Assembly (NCBI GenBank): GCA_030537835.1
Contig: JAUNVB010000002.1
Span: forward strand, 1 to 64,000
DNA: 64,000 nt
Reading direction: 5' to 3'
Source: Andreesenia angusta
GTDB lineage: Bacteria; Bacillota; Clostridia; Tissierellales; Gottschalkiaceae
Below the pieces are notes generated by a model. The model was not told where the DNA came from, did no database searches, and saw only the letters and a program-made list of their open reading frames with translations. Shown piece after piece: positions 18,219-27,190 of the stretch (its first letter is position 1; every line of letters starts with the position of its first letter). A program made the translations under genes and the position numbers.

Positions 18219-18246
18219 GTTTCATTTAAGAAAATTCTGATATTAT
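18215..18246 (+). promoter_or_regulatory. Putative response-regulator box in the two-component promoter
   Basis: GTTTCATTTAAG (18219-18230) lies where the -35 would be, with TATTAT at 18241-18246 as a possible -10. The same 12-mer with one change occurs in front of the htrA-like gene (20148-20159). This suggests autoregulation by the OmpR-type regulator encoded directly downstream. Confidence 0.5.
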
Positions 18247-18277
18247 TATATTATATAAAAATAAAGAGGAGAAATCT

Positions 18278-18952
18278 ATGAGGATATTAATAGCGGAAGA
18301 TGAAAGAGAGCTCTCTAATGCATTAAAAGCAATATTGAATAATAGTAATTTTTCAGTAGATCAGGCATTTAATGGAGAAGAAGCAATAGATTATATAGAA
18401 CTAGGTGAGTATGACGGAATAATACTCGATATAATGATGCCTAAAATAGATGGTATTGAGGTATTGAAGATAATACGAAATAAAGGAATAAATACACCAG
18501 TTATAATGTTAACAGCTAAATCGGAAGTAGAGGATAAAGTAAGAGGATTAGATTGCGGAGCTGATGACTATCTAACAAAGCCTTTCGATATAAAAGAGTT
18601 AATAGCAAGGATTAGAGCAATAACCAGACGGAATAGTGAGAATAAGGATAATATACTAAGGTTTGGAAATACAGAGCTCGATAGAAGCAGTTTTGAATTG
18701 AGAGCTAAGAGTGGGACTGAAGTCTTATCTAATAAAGAATTTCAAATAATGGAAATACTATTATTTAATCCTAATAATATAGTTTCCGCTGAAAGACTTT
18801 TAGAAAAAATCTGGGGTTACGATACAGATACCGAGATCAATGCTATATGGGTTTATATTTCTAATATTCGAAAGAAATTGAAAAAATTAGATTCGAATAT
18901 AGTCATAAGAGGAATTAGGAATAATGGTTATAAATTGGAGATAAAAGAATGA
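18278..18952 (+). CDS. OmpR/PhoB-family response regulator
   Basis: This 224-residue transcription factor has a receiver domain (1-118) with acidic pocket E7/D8, phospho-acceptor Asp51 in ILDIMMP, Thr in MLTAKS and Lys in TKPFD. A winged-helix DNA-binding domain (about 128-222) follows. The ATG follows GAGGAG. Its stop overlaps the kinase start by 4 bases (ATGA), so the pair is translationally coupled. The shared motif before this operon and before htrA suggests it controls itself and the protease, like CssR in Bacillus. Confidence 0.93.
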   Translation: MRILIAEDERELSNALKAILNNSNFSVDQAFNGEEAIDYIELGEYDGIILDIMMPKIDGIEVLKIIRNKGINTPVIMLTAKSEVEDKVRGLDCGADDYLTKPFDIKELIARIRAITRRNSENKDNILRFGNTELDRSSFELRAKSGTEVLSNKEFQIMEILLFNPNNIVSAERLLEKIWGYDTDTEINAIWVYISNIRKKLKKLDSNIVIRGIRNNGYKLEIKE

Positions 18953-20142
18953 TAGAGAGACTAAGGAGAAAATTCATTGCATTATCAATTTTTGCAGTAT
19001 TTATAGTAGTTTCAATAATAATTGGTTCCATAAACTATATGAATTATCAAAGGGTAGAGAAAAGGGCAGATACTATATTAGAAATACTATGGGAGAATAA
19101 TGGTTTTTTTCCGAGTATATTGGAAAATATGTCCCCAGAAACCAGATATAGAACTAGATTTTTTTCTGTATGGATTAATGATACGGGTGAGCTTTTAAAA
19201 ATAGATACTATAAATATAGCTTCTAAGAATGAAAAAGATGTTGCAGAATATGCATTGAAAGTTCTAAATAAAAATCAAAAAAATGGATTTATAGATGGAT
19301 ATAGATTTAAGAATTCTTTAAACTCAGAAGGTAGACTCATAGTATTTTTAGATTGTTCACAGGAATTAGATATATTTCGTTCGTTTTTAAAGGCAAGCAT
19401 TCTTATATCATCAATAGGATTAGGATTTATTTTTTTAATAATATTCTTGTATTCAAAAAAAATAGTAGAACCAGTTATAGAATCTCATTTAAAACAGAAA
19501 CAATTCATAACTGATGTGAGTCATGAGCTAAAGACACCTCTATCTATAATAAATTTAAATACAGATGTTATCGAAATGAATTCAGGAGAATCAGAATGGA
19601 CTAGAAGCATCCATAAACAGATAAATAGACTTTCTGAACTGATTAAGAATATGATAATTCTTAGCAGGATGGATGAGAGTGATCAAGAGATTGAAATGAA
19701 AAATATTGATATTTCTAATATATCGCATGAGATTATAGATAGTTATAGAGCTCTTATTAAAGAAAATAATTTAGATTTGATTCTAGATATAGAATCAGAA
19801 TTATTATTTCTAGGAAATGAAGAGTCTATAAAACAATTAATATCTATAGCTTTAGATAATGCGATCAAATACTCTATAAAAAATGGGAAAATAGAGTATA
19901 AAGTTAAGAGTATAGATAAGAAAATATATATAGAAGTGAAGAATGAAACAGAGAATTTAAAAGTGGAGAAATTAGACTATGTTTTCGATAGATTCTATAG
20001 AATGGATCAGTCGAGAAGTAGTGAGATAGAAGGACATGGAATAGGATTATCTATAGCTAAAGCAATAGTTCAAAGATATAAGGGAAGAATCTATGCAAAT
20101 GCTGAAGAAAATAAATACTTTGTATTAAAAATAATATTATAA
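18949..20142 (+). CDS. Sensor histidine kinase
   Basis: This 397-residue membrane kinase has transmembrane segments at about residues 11-31 and 146-168 enclosing an extracytoplasmic sensor region of about 115 residues. The HisKA box FITDVSHELKTP contains phospho-acceptor His192. The HATPase_c domain has the N box (ALDNAIKYS), an F box (FDRFYRMDQS) and a G2 box (GHGIGLSIAKAI). It overlaps the regulator gene by 4 bases. It probably senses an envelope condition, given the HtrA-type protease downstream. The sensor region has no domain I can name. Confidence 0.92.
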   Translation: MIERLRRKFIALSIFAVFIVVSIIIGSINYMNYQRVEKRADTILEILWENNGFFPSILENMSPETRYRTRFFSVWINDTGELLKIDTINIASKNEKDVAEYALKVLNKNQKNGFIDGYRFKNSLNSEGRLIVFLDCSQELDIFRSFLKASILISSIGLGFIFLIIFLYSKKIVEPVIESHLKQKQFITDVSHELKTPLSIINLNTDVIEMNSGESEWTRSIHKQINRLSELIKNMIILSRMDESDQEIEMKNIDISNISHEIIDSYRALIKENNLDLILDIESELLFLGNEESIKQLISIALDNAIKYSIKNGKIEYKVKSIDKKIYIEVKNETENLKVEKLDYVFDRFYRMDQSRSSEIEGHGIGLSIAKAIVQRYKGRIYANAEENKYFVLKIIL

Positions 20143-20188
20143 TTTAAGCTTCATTTAAGTTTCATCATTTATTATTTAATTATAGAAT
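20143..20188 (+). promoter_or_regulatory. 11-bp direct repeat and promoter of the htrA-like gene
   Basis: TTTAAGCTTCA (20143-20153) is repeated at once as TTTAAGTTTCA (20154-20164). The 11-bp period, one helical turn, is typical of OmpR-family binding sites. TAGAAT at 20183-20188 is a likely -10, so the repeat sits at or just above the -35, an activator position. The core GYTTCATTTAAG is shared with the promoter of the two-component operon. Confidence 0.6.
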
Positions 20189-20207
20189 AAATAATGGAGT
20201 GATAGAA

Positions 20208-21398
20208 ATGAGATATAATAGCGAAGATAATTATGAAAGAGATTATGAAGAGTATTATAATAATAGTAAAAAATATCATCAGCATAAGAAGAAATATCCA
20301 TCATATGTATTAATAAGTATGACATCGGGCATTATAGGAGCATTGATATTTGCTTCTGTATTTTCAGTGGGAAATAATTTAATAAAGAATAAATCGAATA
20401 TGCCAGCTAAGAATATAACTATAGCAGCTAAAGGTGAAGATATAAATATAACTCAAGCAGTAGCCGATAAAGCTATGGATTCTGTTGTTGGGATAATAAC
20501 TAAGGAGATTAGAGAAAGAAATGACATATTCACAGGACCGAGCCAATCATTAATAGAAGGAACAGGTTCTGGAGTTATAGTCAGTGATGATGGATATATA
20601 TTAACTAATTCTCATGTAATAGCTAATAATAGAGCAGAAGAGATAAAAGTATTGTTTAAAGATGGAAGTGAAAAAGATGGAAGAGTTATATGGAATGATA
20701 ACTCATTAGATCTAGCAGTAATAAAAGTAGAAGCAAAGAATTTAAGAGCAGCAGATTTAGGAGATTCTGATAAATTAAAAATAGGCGAAACTGCAATAGC
20801 AATTGGAAATCCATTAGGTTTAGAATTTGAGAGAACAGTGACTTCTGGAATTGTAAGTGGATTAAATAGATCATTACCAGTACAGAATGGTAATTCAATG
20901 GAAGGATTGATTCAGACAGATGCTTCTATAAATTCTGGGAATAGTGGTGGACCTCTTTTAAATTCAAAAGGACAGGTAATCGGGATAAATACTTTAAAAC
21001 TACAATCAGTAGAAGGTATGGGTTTTGCTCAGCCGATCAATACAGTTAAATCTGTCATAGATGAGATAAAGAAAAATGGAGGTTTTGAAGAAGCTTATAT
21101 TGGAATATACGGAGAAGATGTCTTAAAATATCAAAAGATTACGGGTAGAGATCTAGGAACGGAAACAGGAGTTTTAATAACTCAGATTGCGAATAATTCA
21201 CCAGCAGAACAAGCTGATTTAAAACCTGGAGATATAATATTAAATATAGAGGATCAAGAAATAAAGTCTTTACAGGGATTGAAAAAAGAATTATATAAAT
21301 ATAAGCCTGGAGAAAAAATATTTATCAAAATATTACGCGATAAAGCTGAAATGAAAGTAAATATTGATTTATCGAGAAATGCCGAAAATCTAAATTAA
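20208..21398 (+). CDS. htrA: HtrA/DegP-type membrane-anchored serine protease
   Basis: This surface protease removes misfolded exported proteins. The 396-residue protein has a cytoplasmic acidic/tyrosine-rich N-terminus, one transmembrane anchor (about residues 31-52), a trypsin-like domain with the triad His136 (TNSHVI), Asp168 (SLDLAV) and Ser246 (GNSGGPL), and one C-terminal PDZ domain (about 300-390). The ATG at 20208 follows GGAG; the GTG at 20199 would bury it. It lies directly after a two-component system, matching the Bacillus CssRS-htrA logic of secretion-stress response. Confidence 0.93.
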   Translation: MRYNSEDNYERDYEEYYNNSKKYHQHKKKYPSYVLISMTSGIIGALIFASVFSVGNNLIKNKSNMPAKNITIAAKGEDINITQAVADKAMDSVVGIITKEIRERNDIFTGPSQSLIEGTGSGVIVSDDGYILTNSHVIANNRAEEIKVLFKDGSEKDGRVIWNDNSLDLAVIKVEAKNLRAADLGDSDKLKIGETAIAIGNPLGLEFERTVTSGIVSGLNRSLPVQNGNSMEGLIQTDASINSGNSGGPLLNSKGQVIGINTLKLQSVEGMGFAQPINTVKSVIDEIKKNGGFEEAYIGIYGEDVLKYQKITGRDLGTETGVLITQIANNSPAEQADLKPGDIILNIEDQEIKSLQGLKKELYKYKPGEKIFIKILRDKAEMKVNIDLSRNAENLN

Positions 21399-21422
21399 AG
21401 GTGCCATATGGCACCTTTAATC
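21397..21422. terminator. Bidirectional terminator between htrA and hisC
   Basis: The self-complementary AAAGGTGCCATATGGCACCTTT contains the hisC stop codon at its right end. T-rich sequence follows on the plus strand. Confidence 0.75.
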
Positions 21423-22502
21423 TTTTAGAACTTCTTTTAATTTCTCTATAAAAAATTTATTCTCATCCATAGTACCAATAGATACCCTTAAATGATTTTC
21501 TAATATAGGACGTATTATTACGCCTTTTTTCTGCAACTCTATAAAGACTTCTTGAGCATTTCTGTCTAATTTGAAGAAGATATGATTGGCTTCAGATTTA
21601 GTATATTCTATACCTAATTTATCAAACTCTTCATATAGATAGTATTTGCCTTCTATATTATTTTCATAGACTTTCTTTAAAAAATCATCGTCATTTAAAG
21701 CTTCAATAGCAGCAATTTGAGCTAATGAGTTGACATTGAAAGGTCCCCTAGCTCTATTTATATAAGATATTATATTTGGGTGAGCAAAAGAATAACCGAT
21801 TCTAAAAGCAGCGAGTCCATAAGCTTTAGAAAAAGTTTTTAATACCATTAAATTATTATATTTCTCGACCAATTTATGACTATTTTTCGGATATTTTTTA
21901 GACTCAGCGTATTCAGCATAGGCTTCATCATAGACTACTAAAATATCTTCTGGTACTTTTTTTAGAAAATTGATTACCTCTTCTTCTGAAAAAATAGTAC
22001 CTGTAGGATTATTTGGATTACATAGCCAAATGACTTTAGTGTTTTCAGTAATGGAATTATAAATTCCATCTAAATTATATCTCCACTCTTCAAGTGGTAC
22101 TATAACTGGCTTACCACCAAAAAGATTAGCAGTATCATTATACCTTACGAATGTTACAGAAGCCATAATGACCTCATCGTCTTTATCTATGAATACTTTT
22201 GAAATCAAATCAATAATTTCATCAGAACCACTACTTATAGCAATCATATCCTTAGATATATTAAATTTTTTGGATATCTCATCTTTTAAAGCTAAGCACG
22301 CACCATCTGGATATATAGCTAATTCATCTAATGAATTTTTTATCTTATCTATTACTCTTGGTGAACAACCTAAAGGATTTTCATTAGAAGCAAGCTTAAC
22401 TACATTATCTAAGCCATAATCCTTTTTTACATCTGCAATCGGTCTTCCAGGTTGATATGGCGTGACTTTCAGTATATTTTCTTTGCAAATACATTTACTC
22501 AA
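21417..22502 (-). CDS. hisC: Histidinol-phosphate aminotransferase family protein
   Basis: This 361-residue PLP enzyme of aminotransferase class I/II has an N-terminal KLASNENPLG substrate loop, the PLP motif LCNPNNPTGT, the DEAYAEY aspartate-tyrosine motif and the PLP lysine in KTFSKAYGLA. In HisC it converts imidazole-acetol phosphate and glutamate to histidinol phosphate. No other histidine gene is nearby, so an aromatic or other amino-acid transamination role is equally possible. It uses a TTG start 8 bases after AAAGGAG. It is monocistronic and divergent from ctsR. Confidence 0.85.
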   Translation of the reverse strand: MSKCICKENILKVTPYQPGRPIADVKKDYGLDNVVKLASNENPLGCSPRVIDKIKNSLDELAIYPDGACLALKDEISKKFNISKDMIAISSGSDEIIDLISKVFIDKDDEVIMASVTFVRYNDTANLFGGKPVIVPLEEWRYNLDGIYNSITENTKVIWLCNPNNPTGTIFSEEEVINFLKKVPEDILVVYDEAYAEYAESKKYPKNSHKLVEKYNNLMVLKTFSKAYGLAAFRIGYSFAHPNIISYINRARGPFNVNSLAQIAAIEALNDDDFLKKVYENNIEGKYYLYEEFDKLGIEYTKSEANHIFFKLDRNAQEVFIELQKKGVIIRPILENHLRVSIGTMDENKFFIEKLKEVLKD

Positions 22503-22575
22503 AATTATCGCTCCTTTAAACTATTCTCGATAGAAAAATTATACCATATAAATAAGATAGAAGAACGGATAAATA

Positions 22576-22604
22576 TTGATAAAAATATATAAATCTGTTA
22601 GAAT
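22576..22604 (+). promoter_or_regulatory. ctsR operon promoter
   Basis: TTGATA (22576-22581), a 17-bp spacer and TAGAAT (22599-22604) lie directly upstream of the CtsR box. Confidence 0.75.
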
Positions 22605-22613
22605 AGAAATAAA

Positions 22614-22630
22614 GGACAAGGAAAGTCAAA
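22614..22630 (+). promoter_or_regulatory. CtsR operator of the ctsR operon
   Basis: GGACAAG-GAA-AGTCAAA fits the CtsR heptad repeat with a perfect second half and two mismatches in the first. It lies at the expected start of transcription, 9 bp past the -10, implying negative autoregulation weaker than at clpB. Confidence 0.75.
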
Positions 22631-22666
22631 GTCAGACAGTAAAAACCAAAATTAGAGGTGTTATAT

Positions 22667-23128
22667 ATGGCTAGGATAAGTAATATAATTGAAGAATTTA
22701 TAAAGCATTTGATAAATGAAGCAGAAACAGGAGAGATAGAGATAAAGAGGAATGAATTAGCTAATAAATTTGAATGTGCACCATCGCAGATAAATTATGT
22801 ATTGACCACTAGATTTACTTCGGAGAAAGGATATTATATTGAAAGCAGAAGAGGTGGTGGAGGATATATAAAAATATTTAAAACGGATATAAATAATGAT
22901 AAACATATAAAAAATATGGTATCTAATATAATAGGAGATTCTTTGACTAATGAACAATGTAATAGTATAATAAAAGAATTTATAGAAGAAGAAGTTATTA
23001 GCTTAAGAGAAGCTAGAATAATGAGAGCAGCAATAAATGATAGATTGCTGAACTCATCAGATTCTGAGAAAGAAATTCGAGCTAGTATATTTAAGAGCAT
23101 GCTTCTTGTACTAATAGGTGGTGATTAA
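22667..23128 (+). CDS. ctsR: Transcriptional repressor CtsR
   Basis: CtsR represses clp and other class III heat-shock genes and is released by heat or McsB. The 153-residue protein shows the N-terminal winged helix ending in the beta-wing glycine-rich heat sensor SRRGGGGYIKI (about residues 61-71), and a C-terminal dimer domain with EAR-type motif 'REARIMRAAI'. The ATG at 22667 follows AGAGG; the GTG at 22658 overlaps it. It is first in ctsR-mcsA-mcsB-clpC and ends inside the mcsA ribosome-binding region. Confidence 0.95.
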   Translation: MARISNIIEEFIKHLINEAETGEIEIKRNELANKFECAPSQINYVLTTRFTSEKGYYIESRRGGGGYIKIFKTDINNDKHIKNMVSNIIGDSLTNEQCNSIIKEFIEEEVISLREARIMRAAINDRLLNSSDSEKEIRASIFKSMLLVLIGGD

Positions 23129-23129
23129 T

Positions 23130-23645
23130 TTGAAATGTGAAAGATGTGGAAAAAATGAAGCGAATATTCATATGAAGAATTTTATAAATGGAAAAGTTAC
23201 AGAACTTAATATATGTGATGAATGTGCTAAGAGTGAAGAGATAGGACTAAAGGATTTTTCATTAGAGACATTGGTTTCTGATCTAGTAGAAAATTTCACT
23301 AATACTGATGGCTTTAAATCTAAAGAAGAGGATTTAAAGGTCATAAAAAGATGTGAAAAATGTGGTATGGACTATTCAGAATTTAGGAGCACGGGTTATT
23401 TAGGATGCGATAATTGTTATAGTGTTTATGGAAAAGAATTAAGAAATATATTGAAAAATATGAATGGATCTTCTGAGCATAAGGGGAAAATGCCTAAAAG
23501 ACTTGCTTTTAAAGTGGAAGACTTAAGCGAAATAGAAAAAAAAGAATTAGAGTTGAATAAGGCTGTAGAAGAAGAGAATTATGAAAGAGCAGCATGTCTA
23601 AGAGATGAGATAAAAATTTTAAAACAATCTAGAAAGGAAGATTAA
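23130..23645 (+). CDS. mcsA: McsA, activator of arginine kinase McsB
   Basis: McsA binds and activates McsB and thereby modulates CtsR. The 171-residue protein has two zinc-binding cysteine pairs near the N-terminus (CERC, then CDEC), two more in the middle (CEKC and CDNC) and a C-terminal UVR domain, EKKELELNKAVEEENYERAA onwards (about residues 134-168). The TTG at 23130, just after the ctsR stop, gives the usual M-x-C-x-x-C start and is reached from AGGTGG; the GTG at 23118 is an alternative. Confidence 0.9.
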   Translation: MKCERCGKNEANIHMKNFINGKVTELNICDECAKSEEIGLKDFSLETLVSDLVENFTNTDGFKSKEEDLKVIKRCEKCGMDYSEFRSTGYLGCDNCYSVYGKELRNILKNMNGSSEHKGKMPKRLAFKVEDLSEIEKKELELNKAVEEENYERAACLRDEIKILKQSRKED

Positions 23646-23646
23646 T

Positions 23647-24645
23647 ATGAAAGAAAGAGCAGCCGTTTTAAGTAGCAGGATACGACTAGCGAGAAATCTC
23701 AAAGACACAAGAATGCCATTGAAAATGAATGAAGAAGATTGTAAATATATAAGGGATAAAGTTAAAACGATTATCTTAAATAATAGGACAGATTTAGAAT
23801 TTCAATCTCTTTCAGATATATCGGAATTAGATAGAGAAGTATTAGCCGAACAGAGGTGTATAAGTAAAGATCTCATAAGAAAATATGAAATATCTTCATT
23901 TCTGACTAATGAGAAAAAAGATTTAACTATTATGATAAATGAAGAAGATCAGATAAGAATACAGGCATTGTCTGAAGGCATAGATATTTGGGAAGCTTGG
24001 ACTAAAGCAAATGAAATAGATGATTTACTTGATCAAAACTTAGACTATGCTTACGATTCACATTTTGGCTATTTGACAACATGCCCAACAAATACAGGCA
24101 CAGGTCTTAGAGCATCTATTATGGTTCATCTTCCATTTTTGACTATGGATAATTATATTGAAAAGATAGCGAGCTCTATAGGGAGGATAGGAGTTGCTAT
24201 TAGAGGTCTTTATGGTGAGGGTTCAGAATCTATGGGAGCAATTTATCAGATATCTAATCAGATGACGACTGGTGAATCTGAAGAAGATATTATCAGAAAG
24301 ATTCGAGCTATAGTCACACAATTGATTTATCGAGAAAGTGTATCTAGAAGAAAGATGATTAGAAATAGAAAGACAGAAATAGAAGATAAGATATTTAGAG
24401 CTTATGGTATATTAAAGAATTCAAGAATTTTAGATTTGAAAGAATCTATGAATGAATTATCCTATCTTAGAATAGGGGTAATATTGGAATTAATAGATTT
24501 AGATGAGAAAGTATTAAATGATTTAGCTGTATTGACTCAGCCTGCTAATATAAAAAAGAGAATAGGAAAACCAAGTTCAGAATCTGATCTAAATATAAAG
24601 AGAGCAGAAGTATTTAGAAATATTTTATCCGAACAGGAGGTATAG
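23647..24645 (+). CDS. mcsB: Protein-arginine kinase McsB
   Basis: McsB phosphorylates arginine residues, marking proteins for ClpC-ClpP degradation and inactivating CtsR. The 332-residue protein has the guanido-kinase catalytic fold: SSRIRLARNL at the nucleotide-binding start, the LTTCPTNTGTGLRAS block containing the catalytic Cys (about residue 144) and the conserved ISNQMTTGESEEDI near the end. It starts one base after the mcsA stop with AAAGGA before it, and is followed after 2 bases by clpC. Confidence 0.95.
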   Translation: MKERAAVLSSRIRLARNLKDTRMPLKMNEEDCKYIRDKVKTIILNNRTDLEFQSLSDISELDREVLAEQRCISKDLIRKYEISSFLTNEKKDLTIMINEEDQIRIQALSEGIDIWEAWTKANEIDDLLDQNLDYAYDSHFGYLTTCPTNTGTGLRASIMVHLPFLTMDNYIEKIASSIGRIGVAIRGLYGEGSESMGAIYQISNQMTTGESEEDIIRKIRAIVTQLIYRESVSRRKMIRNRKTEIEDKIFRAYGILKNSRILDLKESMNELSYLRIGVILELIDLDEKVLNDLAVLTQPANIKKRIGKPSSESDLNIKRAEVFRNILSEQEV

Positions 24646-24647
24646 AA

Positions 24648-27119
24648 ATGTTTGAAAAGTTTAACAAGAGTGCTAGAGATATAATAGCGAAATCGGAAGA
24701 GATAGCAAAAGAACTCAATCAGAAATATGTTGGAACAGAACATCTTTTAATGGCTATATTGACTAAAAGAGATACTATAGCAGCACAATCGCTATTATCC
24801 CAAGGGATAGAATATGGAGAGATAAAGAAAATAGTAGAAAATATAGAAAGTTTAGACCAAGAAGATGTATTTACTGGATTCACTCCAAGAGTTAAAGGAA
24901 TATTCGATGCTAGTATAAGAGTGTCAAGAAGCATGGGATTTGAATATGTTGGTGCAGAACAGCTATTAATAGTTATGTTAGAAGAAAAAGATAGTATTGG
25001 AGTTATAATATTAAAAGAGATGTTAGGAATAAATATAAATGAAGTAATTAGCTTTATTTTAAACTATCTTGGGCATACTCATAATAAGCATAGCAGTGGA
25101 TTTGATGATCACAATATAGATATGGACTCAAATCTAATGTTTAAAATGGGGGAAGAATCTCAATCGCAGAATGTAGAAAAGTATGGAAGAGATCTAACTA
25201 AAATGGCAAAAGATGCTAAATTAGATCCCGTTATAGGTAGAGAAGATGAAATAAATAGAGTTATACAGATTCTTTCTAGAAGGACGAAGAATAATCCGGT
25301 ATTAATTGGAGAACCTGGAGTAGGGAAGACGGCTGTAGCAGAAGGACTTGCACAGAAAATAGTAGAAGGAGATGTACCAGAGACACTTAAGAATAAAAAG
25401 ATAGTTACACTAGATATAGCTTCAATGATTGCAGGTTCAAAATATAGAGGTGAATTTGAAGAGAGAATTAAGGGATTAATAGATGAGATCAAAGAGGATG
25501 AGAATATAATATTATTCATTGATGAGATGCATACTTTAATAGGAGCAGGAGCATCTGAAGGATCGGTAGACGCATCTAATATATTAAAGCCTGCATTAGC
25601 TAGAGGAGAACTTCAAACAATAGGAGCTACTACTATAGATGAATATAGAAAGTATATTGAAAAGGATTCAGCCTTCGAAAGAAGATTTCAACCTGTTAAT
25701 GTAGCAGAGCCTTCAGAAGAGGATTCTATAAAGATATTAATAGGATTAAGAGATAAGTATGAGGCTCATCATGGAGTTAAGATTCCAGAAGAAGCTATAG
25801 AAGCAGCAGTGGAATTATCAGTTAGATATATTAATGATAGATTCTTGCCAGATAAAGCAATAGACTTGATAGATGAAGCCTCATCTAAAGTGAGACTTAG
25901 ATATGCAACACAGCCAGTAGATATAAGTGATATGGAATCAGAATTAGAAAGAGTTACTAAGGAGAAGCAAGAAGCTGTCAATCTTCAAAATTTCGAAAAG
26001 GCTGCAAAGTTAAGAGATAAGGAGAAAGAATTAAAAGAAGAGCTAGTAAAGGCAAAGGACAATTGGAAGCATAAAAAGGAAATTGGAAGTAAATCTCTAA
26101 GCTATGATGATATTGCCGAAGTCGTATCTATGTGGACTAATATACCTGTATCGAAATTATCTGTAGAAGAAACAGAGAAGCTTTTAAATTTAGAAGAGAG
26201 AATTCATCAAAAGGTTATAGGACAGGACGAAGCAGTTAAGGTATTATCTAATGCAGTTAGACGTGCTAGAGTAGGTCTTAAGCCACGTAATAAGCCGATA
26301 GGAACTTTTATATTTGTAGGACCGACAGGAGTTGGAAAAACTTATTTAACTAAGGTTTTAGCCGAGTCGCTTTTTGGAGATGAAGATGCATTGATCAGAT
26401 TAGATATGTCTGAATATATGGAGAAGCATTCTGTTTCTAAATTAATAGGTTCACCTCCTGGATATGTTGGACATGATGAAGGCGGACAACTAACTGAAGC
26501 AGTAAGAAGAAGACCGTATTCAGTAGTTTTATTCGATGAGATAGAAAAGGCTCATCCAGATGTATTCAATATATTATTACAACTTCTAGACGATGGAAGG
26601 CTTTCGGATTCTAAAGGTCGAGTAGTAGATTTTAAGAATACAATTATAGTATTGACTTCAAATGTAGGCTCATCAAATATAAAAAAGAATTCTCTTGGAT
26701 TTAGAGCTTCAAATTCGGATGTAGATTCTGAAGAAAAAGCTAAAATAGAAGAAAAGATAAATAATGAGCTCAGAAGAACTTTTAAACCAGAATTCTTAAA
26801 TAGAATAGATGAAATCGTAGTATTTGAAGCTTTAACAGAAGAGGAGATATTAGAAGTAGTAAAAATAATGATAAAAGATCTTGAAAAAAGAGTTAGAGAT
26901 ATAGATATTGATATAGAGATGAGTGAAAAAGCTATGAAGTATATAGCTTCAAAAGGCTATGATAAAGAATATGGTGCAAGACCTCTTGAAAGGACTATAA
27001 AGACATTAATAGAGAATAAACTCTCTGAAGAAATTCTTTTAGGAAATATAAATTCAGGAGATAAAGTTGAGATAGATATTGATAATGGAGAGATAAGATT
27101 TAATAGCACAAAATCTTAA
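24648..27119 (+). CDS. clpC: ATP-dependent Clp protease ATP-binding subunit ClpC
   Basis: ClpC unfolds arginine-phosphorylated and adaptor-delivered proteins for ClpP. The 823-residue protein has a Clp-N repeat domain (1-145), AAA+ module 1 with GEPGVGKTA, a short middle region with a UVR motif (EKQEAVNLQNFEKAAKLRD, about residues 428-446) and AAA+ module 2 with GPTGVGKTY. The short middle region separates it from ClpB. AGGAGG precedes the ATG. It is the last gene of the CtsR-controlled operon. Confidence 0.96.
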   Translation: MFEKFNKSARDIIAKSEEIAKELNQKYVGTEHLLMAILTKRDTIAAQSLLSQGIEYGEIKKIVENIESLDQEDVFTGFTPRVKGIFDASIRVSRSMGFEYVGAEQLLIVMLEEKDSIGVIILKEMLGININEVISFILNYLGHTHNKHSSGFDDHNIDMDSNLMFKMGEESQSQNVEKYGRDLTKMAKDAKLDPVIGREDEINRVIQILSRRTKNNPVLIGEPGVGKTAVAEGLAQKIVEGDVPETLKNKKIVTLDIASMIAGSKYRGEFEERIKGLIDEIKEDENIILFIDEMHTLIGAGASEGSVDASNILKPALARGELQTIGATTIDEYRKYIEKDSAFERRFQPVNVAEPSEEDSIKILIGLRDKYEAHHGVKIPEEAIEAAVELSVRYINDRFLPDKAIDLIDEASSKVRLRYATQPVDISDMESELERVTKEKQEAVNLQNFEKAAKLRDKEKELKEELVKAKDNWKHKKEIGSKSLSYDDIAEVVSMWTNIPVSKLSVEETEKLLNLEERIHQKVIGQDEAVKVLSNAVRRARVGLKPRNKPIGTFIFVGPTGVGKTYLTKVLAESLFGDEDALIRLDMSEYMEKHSVSKLIGSPPGYVGHDEGGQLTEAVRRRPYSVVLFDEIEKAHPDVFNILLQLLDDGRLSDSKGRVVDFKNTIIVLTSNVGSSNIKKNSLGFRASNSDVDSEEKAKIEEKINNELRRTFKPEFLNRIDEIVVFEALTEEEILEVVKIMIKDLEKRVRDIDIDIEMSEKAMKYIASKGYDKEYGARPLERTIKTLIENKLSEEILLGNINSGDKVEIDIDNGEIRFNSTKS

Positions 27120-27143
27120 TTTAGACAATTTAATATAAAAAAT

Positions 27144-27178
27144 ATAAGACGTTTAAGGCTTCTTAAACGTCTTATTTA
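27144..27178 (+). terminator. Hairpin after clpC
   Basis: ATAAGACGTTTAAG and CTTAAACGTCTTAT form a 14-bp stem with a GCTT loop. Only TTTAAA follows, so partial read-through into radA, 12 bases on, is likely. Confidence 0.6.
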
Positions 27179-27190
27179 AAAGGTGATAAG

